Below are positions 1-8,700 of a DNA stretch of 64,000 nt, piece after piece; position 1 is the stretch's first letter, and every line of letters begins with the position of its first letter. The notes below the pieces were generated by a model that was not told where the DNA came from, searched no databases, and worked only from the letters and a program-made list of their open reading frames with translations. This stretch comes from an uncultured Eggerthella sp. (GTDB taxonomy: Bacteria > Actinomycetota > Coriobacteriia > Coriobacteriales > Eggerthellaceae): the NCBI GenBank assembly GCA_900553605.1, contig USDX01000008.1:9764-73763 (forward strand), read 5' to 3'. The position numbers were made by a program, and so were the translations under genes.

Positions 1-363
1 TTGGCCGAGCTTGATGCTGAAGAGGCCGCCATTTTCATGGAAGAGCTCGGCTTGGACGAGTCGGGCCTTTCCCGCCTTATTCGCGAGGCGTACAAACTGC
101 TGGGTCTTCAGAGCTATTTCACCAGCGGTGAAACCGAAACGCGCGCCTGGACCATCCCCGTTGGCGCTAAGGCTCCTCAGGCTGCTGGCGTTATCCATTC
201 TGATTTCGAGCGCGGCTTCATCAAAGCAGAAACCGCTTCATATGAAGACTACGTTGCCCTTGGCGGTGAAAAGGGTTGTCGCGATGCTGGCAAGCTTCGC
301 CAGGAAGGAAAAGATTATGTCGTGCAAGATGGCGATGTAATGCACTTCAAGTTCAACGTGTAA
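1..363 (+). CDS. ychF: YchF/OLA1-family redox-regulated ATPase, 3' end only
   Basis: This is the C-terminal 120 residues of a protein that begins before the window. The TTG at position 1 is probably an internal Leu codon. The sequence contains the conserved YchF C-terminal segment: an AWTIPVGAKAPQAAGVIH stretch, a DFERGFIKAE stretch and the end EGKDYVVQDGDVMHFKFNV. This is the TGS-like domain that ends the family. YchF is a universally conserved Obg-related P-loop NTPase that prefers ATP over GTP and associates with ribosomes; its G motifs lie outside the window. The stop codon is followed within 30 bases by a terminator. Family assignment is secure. Confidence 0.93.
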   Translation: MAELDAEEAAIFMEELGLDESGLSRLIREAYKLLGLQSYFTSGETETRAWTIPVGAKAPQAAGVIHSDFERGFIKAETASYEDYVALGGEKGCRDAGKLRQEGKDYVVQDGDVMHFKFNV

Positions 364-385
364 GCGTTTTTTACGCAGCGTGACC

Positions 386-419
386 AAAGGCCTCCCGGAA
401 AACTCCAGGAGGCCTTTTT
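386..419 (+). terminator. Rho-independent terminator after ychF
   Basis: The arms GGCCTCC (389-395) and GGAGGCC (408-414) are extended by AAA/TTT, with a 12-base loop and a following T run. It closes the ychF transcript. Confidence 0.85.
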
Positions 420-527
420 ACGTGCGCGTAGTTTTGCGATACTCTGAACTTAACTGAATCAAAACACGTTGGCTTTATGCGGCATAGGGGACAAAGCGTC
501 GTAGCCAACGAAGACAGGAGGGGTGTC

Positions 528-1688
528 ATGGAATTGCGTGCTTTCGGCAATGCGGGCATGAAGGTTTCGCCTTTGGGCTTTGGCGTTATGCGCCTTCCCA
601 TGAAAGATGGCGGCAAAACGGTAAACAGCAACACCATCGATCAGGTCGATGTCGATACATCGATAGCGATGATCCGTGCGGCCATCGACGGTGGGGTCAA
701 TTACTTCGATACGGCTTATAACTACGTAAGCGGCTATTCGGAACGAATTTTGGGTGAGGCCCTTAAGGACGGCTATCGCGAAAAGGTATATGTGGCCACT
801 AAATCGCCCGCATGGCTTTATAAATCGTCTGAAGATTTTGATCGCTTCCTCGATGAGCAGCTCGACCGTCTGGGCCTCGATTATGTCGACAATTATCTCC
901 TGCACTCGATGAATGGCGGTAGTTGGAAAAAGACGGTACGTAACAATGCAATCGACGGCATGAAGCGCGCCAAAGCCAGCGGGAAGGTGCACAATATAGG
1001 CTTTTCCTTCCATGACGATCTGGAGCTGTTTGAAGAAATCCTGAATGCTGCCGACTGGGATTTCTGCCAAATCCAGCTGAATTACTACGACCGCGATTAT
1101 CAGGCGGGTATCAAGGGTATGAAGATGGCTGCCGAGCGCGGTATGGCTGTAGTGGTTATGGAGCCGTTGCGCGGTGGGCTGCTGGTTGATTTGCCGAAAA
1201 ACGCCCAGGCGGTATTCGACGAATCGGGCATCAAGCACAGCAATGTTGAATGGGCTTTTGATTGGCTCTGGGATATGCCTGAAGTTTCTTGCGTTCTTTC
1301 GGGCATGAGTACGCCCGAGCAGCTCCAGCAAAACATCGGGTATATGCAGAACGCGCATCCGGGCATGCTTTCTGACGAAGAACACAAGGTTCTTGACCAG
1401 GCAAAGGCCGCGCTCGATTCGCGCGCTGCAATTCCGTGCACCGGTTGCAACTACTGCGTGGATATGTGCCCGAACAAGATTGCTATCCCGTATAACTTCC
1501 GCGCCTACAACATGGGTACGCTGTATGACGATATGGAGCTGGCGAGGGACTTCTACCAAAATGAGGTTACTAGCTATGGTCGTCGTGCTGATTCGTGCAC
1601 AAGCTGCGGATCGTGCGAGGAGATATGCCCGCAGCATATCGCCATCAGCGAGTGGCTCCCGAAGGTCGACGAATTGCTGGGAGAATAG
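528..1688 (+). CDS. Aldo/keto reductase with C-terminal 4Fe-4S ferredoxin domain
   Basis: A 386-residue protein. The ATG at 528 is preceded by AGGAGG; an earlier in-frame start at 477 has no such site. The N-terminal TIM barrel carries the AKR tetrad: Asp61 and Tyr66 in DTAYNY, Lys92 in ATKSP, and His126 in LLHS. Two four-cysteine clusters follow, CTGCNYCVDMCP near residue 304 and CTSCGSCEEICP near residue 357, as in two-[4Fe-4S] ferredoxins. This fused architecture is common in anaerobes, where the physiological substrate is usually unknown. The gene stands alone between two terminators. The role is inferred to be a ferredoxin-linked oxidoreductase; substrate unknown. Confidence 0.9.
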   Translation: MELRAFGNAGMKVSPLGFGVMRLPMKDGGKTVNSNTIDQVDVDTSIAMIRAAIDGGVNYFDTAYNYVSGYSERILGEALKDGYREKVYVATKSPAWLYKSSEDFDRFLDEQLDRLGLDYVDNYLLHSMNGGSWKKTVRNNAIDGMKRAKASGKVHNIGFSFHDDLELFEEILNAADWDFCQIQLNYYDRDYQAGIKGMKMAAERGMAVVVMEPLRGGLLVDLPKNAQAVFDESGIKHSNVEWAFDWLWDMPEVSCVLSGMSTPEQLQQNIGYMQNAHPGMLSDEEHKVLDQAKAALDSRAAIPCTGCNYCVDMCPNKIAIPYNFRAYNMGTLYDDMELARDFYQNEVTSYGRRADSCTSCGSCEEICPQHIAISEWLPKVDELLGE

Positions 1689-1692
1689 GGTC

Positions 1693-1809
1693 GGGTACCG
1701 TTTTCCCGCTTAACAAACAGAGCCCTGCTTGCGATCAATAATGCAAGCAGGGCTTTTCTTTGAGTGCCATCCCTAGGTGGGAAAATGGGACCCGTCCCTA
1801 TATTCCCAC
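1693..1809. repeat. Composite palindromic repeat element, copy A
   Basis: A left motif GGTACCGTTTTCCCGC is followed by a terminator-like hairpin (1721-1758) and then a palindromic unit (1777-1809) reading GTGGGAAAATGGGAC, CC, GTCCCTATATTCCCAC. The same order recurs at 20182-20307. The elements resemble REP-type palindromes spread by Y1 transposases, but no transposase is seen nearby. Confidence 0.75.
1721..1758 (+). terminator. Terminator after the aldo/keto reductase, inside repeat copy A
   Basis: The arms AGCCCTGCTTGC and GCAAGCAGGGCT enclose a 10-base loop and are followed by TTTCTTT. The same hairpin with compensating changes lies at 20222-20262. Confidence 0.85.
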
Positions 1810-1887
1810 TTTGCTAAATTAGTGACGTTGTGTCGCTTATGATACCATGCTGTCGAACAACAATGCGTCGTTACGCTGTAATGAATA

Positions 1888-1922
1888 AGTGGGAAAATGG
1901 GACCTGTCCCTATATTCCCACT
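1888..1922. repeat. Second copy of the palindromic unit, just upstream of larB
   Basis: Nearly identical to 1777-1809, with one difference in the centre (CCTG against CCCG). It ends 15 bases before the larB start codon and just before its ribosome-binding site, so it would form a hairpin in the larB leader. Confidence 0.75.
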
Positions 1923-1937
1923 TGATCGGAGGGGTGC

Positions 1938-2714
1938 ATGGAATCCGATGCTATAGAGAAGATCCTGGAAAGCGTTGCCGCAGGTGAAACCACGCCTGCC
2001 GAAGCGTTGCTTTCCTTGAAGAAGGAGCCCTTTACCGACTTGGGGTATGCCAAGGTTGATCATCATCGTGCCCTGCGCCAAAATGCCACTGAGGTTATCT
2101 ATGGCGAAGGAAAAACGCCTGATCAGATTCGCGGTATTGCGGAATCTCTGCAACAGGGTGGCGCCGAAACGGTGCTTATCACCCGTATGAAGCCCGAAGC
2201 GGTAAGCCTTATGGCCAGCCACTTCGCTGATGAATTTACTTACTTTGATATTCCGCGTGTGGGGTTGCTTGGGCGCATGCCTGAGCCGACGGGCAATGGC
2301 ACTATCGTGGTGGCCGCTGCCGGCACCAGCGACATGTATGCCGCCGAGGAAGCGGCGCTTACTGCCGAAGCTCTGGGTAACCAGGTGCAGCGTCTCTACG
2401 ATGTGGGAGTTGCGGGGCTTCATCGCCTGCTTGCGCACATGGATGACATCATGCAGGCGCAGGTTATCATTACTGTTGCCGGTATGGAAGGCGCCCTTGC
2501 CAGTGTGGTGGGCGGTATGGCTTCATGCCCGGTTATCGCGGTGCCCACCAGTGTGGGCTACGGGGCTTCATTCGGTGGCTTGTCGGCCCTGCTTTCCATG
2601 CTCAATTCCTGTGCAAGCGGAACGAGCGTTGTCAATATAGACAATGGCTTTGGAGCCGGTTTTCAGGCCCATCTCATCAATCATCTTCCGGGCGCAGCGC
2701 CCGCACAGCAGTAA
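1938..2714 (+). CDS. larB: LarB, pyridinium-3,5-biscarboxylic acid mononucleotide synthase
   Basis: A 258-residue protein with the start set by GGAGGGGTGC before ATG 1938. LarB carboxylates and hydrolyses nicotinic acid adenine dinucleotide, the first step of the nickel-pincer cofactor of lactate racemase and related enzymes. The C-terminal two thirds are the PurE-like AIR-carboxylase fold, visible in IVVAAAGTSDMYAAEEAA, VITVAGMEGALASVVGGM and VPTSVGYGASFGGLSALL. The N-terminal EALLSLKKEPFTDLGYAKVDHHR segment is also typical of LarB. It is followed 9 bases later by a LarC-like gene. LarE and LarA are not in the window. Confidence 0.93.
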   Translation: MESDAIEKILESVAAGETTPAEALLSLKKEPFTDLGYAKVDHHRALRQNATEVIYGEGKTPDQIRGIAESLQQGGAETVLITRMKPEAVSLMASHFADEFTYFDIPRVGLLGRMPEPTGNGTIVVAAAGTSDMYAAEEAALTAEALGNQVQRLYDVGVAGLHRLLAHMDDIMQAQVIITVAGMEGALASVVGGMASCPVIAVPTSVGYGASFGGLSALLSMLNSCASGTSVVNIDNGFGAGFQAHLINHLPGAAPAQQ

Positions 2715-2723
2715 GGAGCGAAT

Positions 2724-3272
2724 ATGGTGCTTTCCTTCGACTTCACCGAAAACGCCACGCGCGGCCAGATCTTCGACACCCTCTTCAACGCAATGGACGA
2801 AGCGCAGCACAAGCGTTTCTACGAGATAATCGAACGCGCCGAAGTGCCTGAAAAGCATCACCACGACATCGGTGAAATTAATAAGACTATCGATGCGCTC
2901 GATGCTCCCGATCAGGTCAAAGACGATTTGCGCAGCGTGTATGCCATTCTTGCGGCTGCCGAGGCGAAGGTTCATGGATGCGACGTGTCCCAGACCCATT
3001 TCCATGAAGTGGGGAAGGCGGGCGGCATCCGTAACGCGCTGGCTATCTGCGCCGAATTCTATGTGCTTGCTCCTGAAGAGGTTGTGGCTACCCCCATTCA
3101 GCCCGGCGAAGGCGAAATCGAATGCGCTCATGGTGTGCTTTCGCTGCCCGCGCCCGCAACTGCCGCTATCCTAGAGGGTATGCCGCTCGCTGAGCCGCGC
3201 ATGGGAGGCGAACGTTGTACGCCAACGTCTGCCGCCTTGATTAAGCATTTTGTAAAGACCTTCAAGGAATAG
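2724..3272 (+). CDS. LarC-like protein (DUF111 family), N-terminal domain only
   Basis: A 182-residue protein with ribosome-binding site AAGGAG. It aligns by eye with the first half of LarC, the CTP-dependent nickel insertion enzyme. Seen are the THFHEVGKAGGIRNA stretch (family HFHEVGAVDSI), AHGVLSLPAPATAAIL and GERCTPTSAALI (family ELTTPTGAAI). Full LarC is about 400 residues; here the metal-binding C-terminal half is missing and the next gene starts 3 bases after the stop. In Lactiplantibacillus larC is split as larC1/larC2 and joined by frameshifting, but no larC2 reading frame follows here. It may be a stand-alone LarC1 or a degenerate copy. Confidence 0.75.
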   Translation: MVLSFDFTENATRGQIFDTLFNAMDEAQHKRFYEIIERAEVPEKHHHDIGEINKTIDALDAPDQVKDDLRSVYAILAAAEAKVHGCDVSQTHFHEVGKAGGIRNALAICAEFYVLAPEEVVATPIQPGEGEIECAHGVLSLPAPATAAILEGMPLAEPRMGGERCTPTSAALIKHFVKTFKE

Positions 3273-3275
3273 CGT

Positions 3276-5252
3276 TTGCAAAAGCCCGAGGGCAAAACAC
3301 CAGAAACACGCCGCGTTGGCTGGCTTACCTTGCCAGCCCGGCTTTCTGCGCCCTTGAACCGCGATGTCGCCGATGCTGCGGATGCCGATTCACTGTCGCG
3401 CGACGATCGGCTGGTGCATGATGCTCAGCCGCAAAACATCGAGCAGCTGTCTGGCCAGGAAGACCTGTTGTTGGGGCGTTATCGCTTGGAAGGGGAGGCT
3501 GGCCACGGCGGCTTTGCCTCGGTGAAGGTTGCATGGGACACGCGCATACAGCGTCGAGTTGCCATTAAATGCATGCCCCTTGAAGAGGCTGCTGAAATGT
3601 TCCCCGAGGGCGGAAGCATTCTTTTGGGGAAGGGCGCCATCGACACTTCTGCGGTGCCCGGGTTGGAAGAGGCTCGTACTGCAGCAAAGCTTTCGGATTC
3701 TTCCATCGTTCAGGTGTACGACTTTGAAGTGCAAGATGGTATGGCGTATCTCATCTTGGAGTATGTCGATGGCATGACTCTTGCCGAAGTGCTTCACACG
3801 TACCCCGACGAAGTGGATCCTGATATTGTTTCCGCCGTATTCAAGGCAGTGGCAAAGGCGCTTCAGGTTGCTCATGCCCATCAAGTGCTCCATCTCGATA
3901 TCAAGCCCGAAAATGTGCTGATCGATAAACAGGGCCATGTTAAGGTGACCGATTTCGGCCTGGCGCGATTGGCGGGAGAAGCTGGTTATGGCGCCGCGGA
4001 GGGTGGCACGATCGGCTATATGCCGCCCGAGCAGATGGAGCAGCGCAATCTGAGCGAGCGTTGCGACGAATGGGCCCTTGCGAGCCTGGCTTACGAAATG
4101 ATTTCGGGTGCCAATCCGTTTTTGGCCAACAGTATCCCCGAAGCCGAAGATGCAATTTACGATGCTGAGTTGGTCATTCCCTCCCTGTGCATGGAGGGGC
4201 TTGACCCCGCAATAGACGATGTGATGTTCTGCGCTCTTTCACCCGATCCCGATGAGCGTTATGCGTCGATAAAAGAGTTTGCCGACCAAATGCAGCCTTG
4301 TTTGGGTGGGCCGCGTAAAGGCGCCAACAAGCTAAAGCGCCTGGTGGGAGACGAGCTTGAAGAAACCGCGGAAGAGGAACCCGAAGAGTTTGAGTCGGAG
4401 TTGCCCGAAGAGCCGCGTGAGCCTTGGCGTCCCACGCCGCGGATGAAATTGGTATTTGCCCGCATATGGGCGGCAGCGAGCGCAGCGGTTTTGGGCTTCT
4501 TGACGCTCAATTCCGTCGCGGCTCCTGATGCATGGAACAATCCTATATCGTGGGGCATTTTGGCGGCGTTCGCTTTGCTTTCCGCCTTGCTGCCTTCTGT
4601 TGGTGCCCTGTTTGCCTGCGAAGCGCTGGGTGTTTCGCTGTGCGTGCTCGGTTCTCCGATTCTGGGCGTTGCCTTTATGGCTGCAGCGGCATGCTGGTGG
4701 TATTTCACTGCTCGCCATTCGCATGAAGCCGCTAACGTTGGTCTGCTTCCGGCTCTTATCGGATCGTTCGGATTTGCGCCGCTTGCTCCCTTTGCGGCTG
4801 GTTATTTGCTGCGTCCTCGCGACGCGGCGGCAGCTGCGTTGTTTGCTGGCGTCCTTGCCCTAGTGCTTTCAGGCTTGGGGTCGCATGTTCTTTCGGGCTG
4901 GGATGCGTTTTCCTATGCCCTAGTTCCTCTTGCTGGCAGCGTCCAAGATTTGGTTGCCGCTTTGCTTGTGTTGCCTTCGACCTGGATAACCTTGGCGGCT
5001 TGGGTTGCCGCTGCCTCTGTTTCGTCGGCTTTGTGCGGTACGGGTAATCGCGCTTTCTGCACGTTGGGCATGGTACTTGCCGGAGCACTGGAAGTGGGCG
5101 CCATTGTGGCTGGCTCGTTGGCCGATTCGGCTGGAACCACCTTGCTTGCCAACCCGCTTGCCTTAGTGCCGGCAATTGTCGCTTTGGTGGTTGCCATAGC
5201 TCTCACCTGCACCGCCGCCCCTTCGCGCGCCTTTGCTGCTGAAGGGGAGTAA
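3276..5252 (+). CDS. Membrane-anchored Ser/Thr protein kinase
   Basis: A 658-residue protein starting at TTG 3276, with AAGGA six bases upstream and three bases after the larC-like stop, so probably translationally coupled. The kinase domain spans about residues 68-340: glycine loop GHGGFASV (76-83), ATP-binding Lys98 in AIKCM, Glu132, catalytic loop HLDIKPEN (206-213, Leu in place of the usual Arg of HRD), and DFG at 226-228. An acidic linker follows, then six to eight hydrophobic segments to the C-terminus. No PASTA repeats are present, so it is not a PknB-type muropeptide sensor. What signal it reads, and why it sits behind lar genes, is not evident. Confidence 0.88.
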   Translation: MQKPEGKTPETRRVGWLTLPARLSAPLNRDVADAADADSLSRDDRLVHDAQPQNIEQLSGQEDLLLGRYRLEGEAGHGGFASVKVAWDTRIQRRVAIKCMPLEEAAEMFPEGGSILLGKGAIDTSAVPGLEEARTAAKLSDSSIVQVYDFEVQDGMAYLILEYVDGMTLAEVLHTYPDEVDPDIVSAVFKAVAKALQVAHAHQVLHLDIKPENVLIDKQGHVKVTDFGLARLAGEAGYGAAEGGTIGYMPPEQMEQRNLSERCDEWALASLAYEMISGANPFLANSIPEAEDAIYDAELVIPSLCMEGLDPAIDDVMFCALSPDPDERYASIKEFADQMQPCLGGPRKGANKLKRLVGDELEETAEEEPEEFESELPEEPREPWRPTPRMKLVFARIWAAASAAVLGFLTLNSVAAPDAWNNPISWGILAAFALLSALLPSVGALFACEALGVSLCVLGSPILGVAFMAAAACWWYFTARHSHEAANVGLLPALIGSFGFAPLAPFAAGYLLRPRDAAAAALFAGVLALVLSGLGSHVLSGWDAFSYALVPLAGSVQDLVAALLVLPSTWITLAAWVAAASVSSALCGTGNRAFCTLGMVLAGALEVGAIVAGSLADSAGTTLLANPLALVPAIVALVVAIALTCTAAPSRAFAAEGE

Positions 5253-5283
5253 CGGGGCGATCTCTCTTTTCCGATATGATGAG

Positions 5284-5324
5284 GGCAACTTCCCGCTTTA
5301 TGCGGCATAAAGCGGGAAGTTGCC
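5284..5324. terminator. Long perfect hairpin after the kinase gene
   Basis: The arms at 5284-5300 and 5308-5324 form a 17-bp perfect inverted repeat around a 7-base loop. There is no T run on the plus strand, so it may act as a transcript-end stabiliser rather than a classic terminator. Confidence 0.55.
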
Positions 5325-5440
5325 TAAAGAACATGACGATGTTCAAATTACTTAGATGATGGGGCCTTGAGCGTTCGTCGAAGAGCGGAGCAGGGCGTCT
5401 TGCGAAACGATTGCGCAAGCGAGCTCGGGCGATATTTGTG

Positions 5441-5623
5441 TCACCAGCGGTCAATACGATCGCGAGAGTCCAATTCTTCGAGCGCGTTGATGAGCTGCTG
5501 TTGGAGCTGCGCTTTCGTCAATCCCAAAACGTACGAGACGATTTCGCGATGCCGTTCCTCCGCCTCATGTTCCAGGGCTGCGTTGTAGAGAGACTCTTCC
5601 AGCTCAACCCCGCCGAAAGACAT
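5441..5623 (-). CDS. Hypothetical 60-residue acidic helical protein, possibly a gene remnant
   Basis: The product is highly helical and charged (LEESLYNAALEHEAEERHRE, then GLTKAQLQQQLINALEELD). No good ribosome-binding site precedes the ATG. The open frame continues upstream without a start codon through the terminator of the surface-protein gene, reading FLSGPTSSG before the Met. This suggests a fragment of a longer ancestral gene. Function unknown. Confidence 0.35.
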   Translation of the reverse strand: MSFGGVELEESLYNAALEHEAEERHREIVSYVLGLTKAQLQQQLINALEELDSRDRIDRW

Positions 5624-5654
5624 CCCTGAGGAAGTTGGGCCAGACAGGAACGTG

Positions 5655-5690
5655 AAAAAATGGGAGCGGACTAAAATCCGCTCCCATTTT
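5655..5690 (-). terminator. Terminator of the surface-protein gene
   Basis: A 10-bp perfect stem (TGGGAGCGGA/TCCGCTCCCA) with loop CTAAAA is flanked by A6 on the plus strand, giving a T6 tail on the minus transcript. Confidence 0.85.
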
Positions 5691-5704
5691 AATGCGCATT
5701 GAAA

Positions 5705-8700
5705 CTACTTCTTTGCGGCTCTGTGCGTTTTGCGAGAAAGCGCACAGGCTCCGCAGATAGCCAGCGCCGAAACGGCGGCAAGAGCAAGCCAGAGATAGAC
5801 GTTGGCCGAATCTCCGGTTCGCGCAAGCTGCGAACCGTTTTCATTGGAGTTGCCAGCACTTCCCTGGTCGCCTTCGGACGTGCCGGGCTCCGGCGATGAA
5901 GGCGTACCCGGATTGGGGTTCGTGGGCGTGCCCGGCTCGGGATCGGCGGGAACGAAGGTGTTCTTGATCACGAATCCGTCGTTTGCGTCGCCCGAGACCT
6001 CGGTGGTGTACTGCGGCACCGCAGCCTCTTCCACCGAGTAGCTTCCGCCTACGGGCAATTCTGTGAAGACGCTCTTCCAGTCGCAGTCCGCAGTGAGGGT
6101 CATGGAGTCGATGACCGTTTCGCCGTTTTTAAGGTTGACGGTGACTGCGGCGGGTCTAGAAGACTCGGGATTCGTGCCGTGGTCCCAAATCTTCTCGACG
6201 GGGATCTGGCGCTTCTCGTCTTTGCCGATAACGATGCCTCCGTTCGCGCCGATGCCGCCGCCCAGGGCTGCCTGGTTGTTGGAGATGGTGAGCGTGGTTT
6301 GCGCGGCGCCCAGGGCAAAGGCGTCTTCGGTCAGCACAGATTTAAGGGCAACGTTCGCTCGGGCCTCCTGGAACGTCAGCGGGTCTCCGTTGTTGCCGCC
6401 TTCGACGAAGCGGGGCACCTCGGGGTTGATGGTTGCGGCCATTCCTGCGGGTGGGAACAGGCCGCCGTCCCGGTACCAGAGAACCTTGCCGCCGCCGGGG
6501 GCGCGGTTCGCGAGCGTCAGGGTGAAGGGATCGCCCTCAAGGCCAGTGAACACGACGTCGTCGCCGGCGCCTTCCGCTGTGTTTTTAGCGATCAGGCCAC
6601 CGTCCTGGACGTACACCTTGGCATCTCCCGTTGGACAGAACCACATGCCGCCGCCCTGCTTGCTGGCGGTGTTTTGCGTGACGCACGCGTTCTGGATGTG
6701 GAGCGTGCTGTAGTGATCGTTGTTGCCTTCGCTGTAGATGCCGCCGCCCATGTTCCAGGCGGTGTTCCCCTCGATGGTGCCGGCGCTCAGCACGACGCTG
6801 TCCGAATAAGAGTAGATGCCGCCGCCCGCAGAAGCGGTGTTGCCGGAAATCGTGCCGGCGGTCGCCGCAGATCGCGCGCTTGCCCCATCTGCGGCCTTCA
6901 TAGTGAACGCGGTGTTCATCGGCTCGCCGCTGCCTTGGATGCCGGGGTCGACTACGCACACGCCGCCGCCCTTGCCGTCGCCTGCGGCGCTGTTTCCGCT
7001 GATTGCGCCGCCCGTCATGGTGAACGCGGCGTTGCCCTCTACGTGAACCGCGCCCGAAGGAGTGCGTTTGCCAAGCTTGCTGCTGGCGTTGTTCTGGATT
7101 TCGCCGCCTGCCATAAGGAATGTGGCGCGCGCATCCTGCGCGCTGTCGGGGGCGTACATCATCACGGCGCTGCCCTGATAGCCGTTGTTGTCGGCAATGT
7201 TACCGCTGTTCATTTCAAGATGGGCGTTGCCCAGAAGCATGATGCCGGCGGAAGAGAGGTAGTTGCCGTCGCCATCGGCGCTGGCAACGCGGTTGCCGCG
7301 GATGCTGCCGCCCTGCAAGGCGACATGTGCGCCGTTGGCGGCAAAGACGGTGCCGCAGTACACCTCATCGACGGTGCATTTCTCGATAACGCCGCCGTTC
7401 ATGGTAAGCGAGGCAGCTGGCCCCGAAAGCTTCACAGCGCCCGATGTCGTGGAGCTAACGGTTCCGTCGAAGACGGTGGCGCTGTCGGAAAGGACGAGTT
7501 CGCCTGCGCTGTTGATGATGGAGCCGGTGTTGTAGCGGCCACGGAGCTCCATTTTGCCCGCAAGCTCGAGGGTTGCGCCTTCGGCAACGTCAACCAGGTT
7601 TCCGCGCATACCGCTTGTCGCCAAAATGGTGTACGGCTCGTCGCAGGTGATCTTGATGTTCTTTCCGGCGGGGATGCTCAGCGTGGAGCCGAGCTTGACG
7701 TGCTTTTGGATGCTGATGGTGGTTTCAACGCCGTCGGGGGCTTCGTTCACGGCCTCCTGGAGCGTTTTTGCGCCAGCGGCGTTGGAGATGGTGTCGCCAA
7801 CGGCGTCGTCGATTGATTCGACCAGGTACACGATCTCGACGCCCGCGCCGGGCAGGTTTTCGGCGCCGGTGATGTCGTCGGCGCTGTTGTCGATGACGAT
7901 TTTCTTAACGGAGCTGTTGTCGAAAAGGCCGGAGCTGATCGAGGTAAGGCCGCTGCCGATGGTGATCTCCTTCACGCCGGCGGTTCTTCCGAAGGCGCCG
8001 TCGCCAACAGAAGTAACCGAATCGGGGATCGTAAAGGTTTCGGGGAGGTGGCACACGTAGAAAGCGTAGGGTCCGATCTTCTCAAGCGTCTCGGGAAGGT
8101 CGTCCTCCACGCTCGCCCAGATCAAAGACCACTTTCCGATGCTTTTCAGGTTGCTGCTGAACTTTTCTACGGTGACCAGGGAATAGCAGAACGCGTAGTC
8201 GGGAATCTCGGACAGGGAAGAAAGATCGACGCTGCAATTGAGGTTCTTGCAGTTGTAGAACGCGTATGAGCCCAGGCTCGTCACCGCGCTTAGATCAGGA
8301 ACGCTGCTCAGGTTTTCGCAATCCTGGAAAGCAGAGTACCCGATAGAGGTAAGCTGCCCCGGCAATGCCAGCTGAGTGAGCGATTTGCATTCCTGGAAGG
8401 CGCTGTTTCCAATCGCGGATATTTCCCCTTTGGCGGTTACCGATGCGAGGGATGTGCATCCGTTGAACGTGCCAGAAGGTATCTTGGTGATCGATTCAGG
8501 CAGCACGATGCTGGTCAGCGCGCTGCAATCGGAGAACACGCTTCCGATATCCTCGGCAAATGCTAGACCATCGGGCAGGTTGATGCTCTCAAGAGCCGTT
8601 GCGCCGGAGAAGGCTCCCGACTGCGAGATCAGCTTAAGCGTGGAGGGAAGGTCGATCTCTTTCAGCTTGCTGCAGCCGTAGACCATCATGTTCGAACTCA

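Noticed and set aside
459..1637. Long minus-strand frame (392 codons) opposite the aldo/keto reductase
   Set aside because: It mirrors a gene with clear domains and motifs; its own translation has no recognisable family and no ribosome-binding site.
6179..7816. 545-codon plus-strand frame inside the surface-protein gene
   Set aside because: The minus-strand frame has signal peptide, repeats and sortase anchor; the plus frame has only low-complexity sequence.
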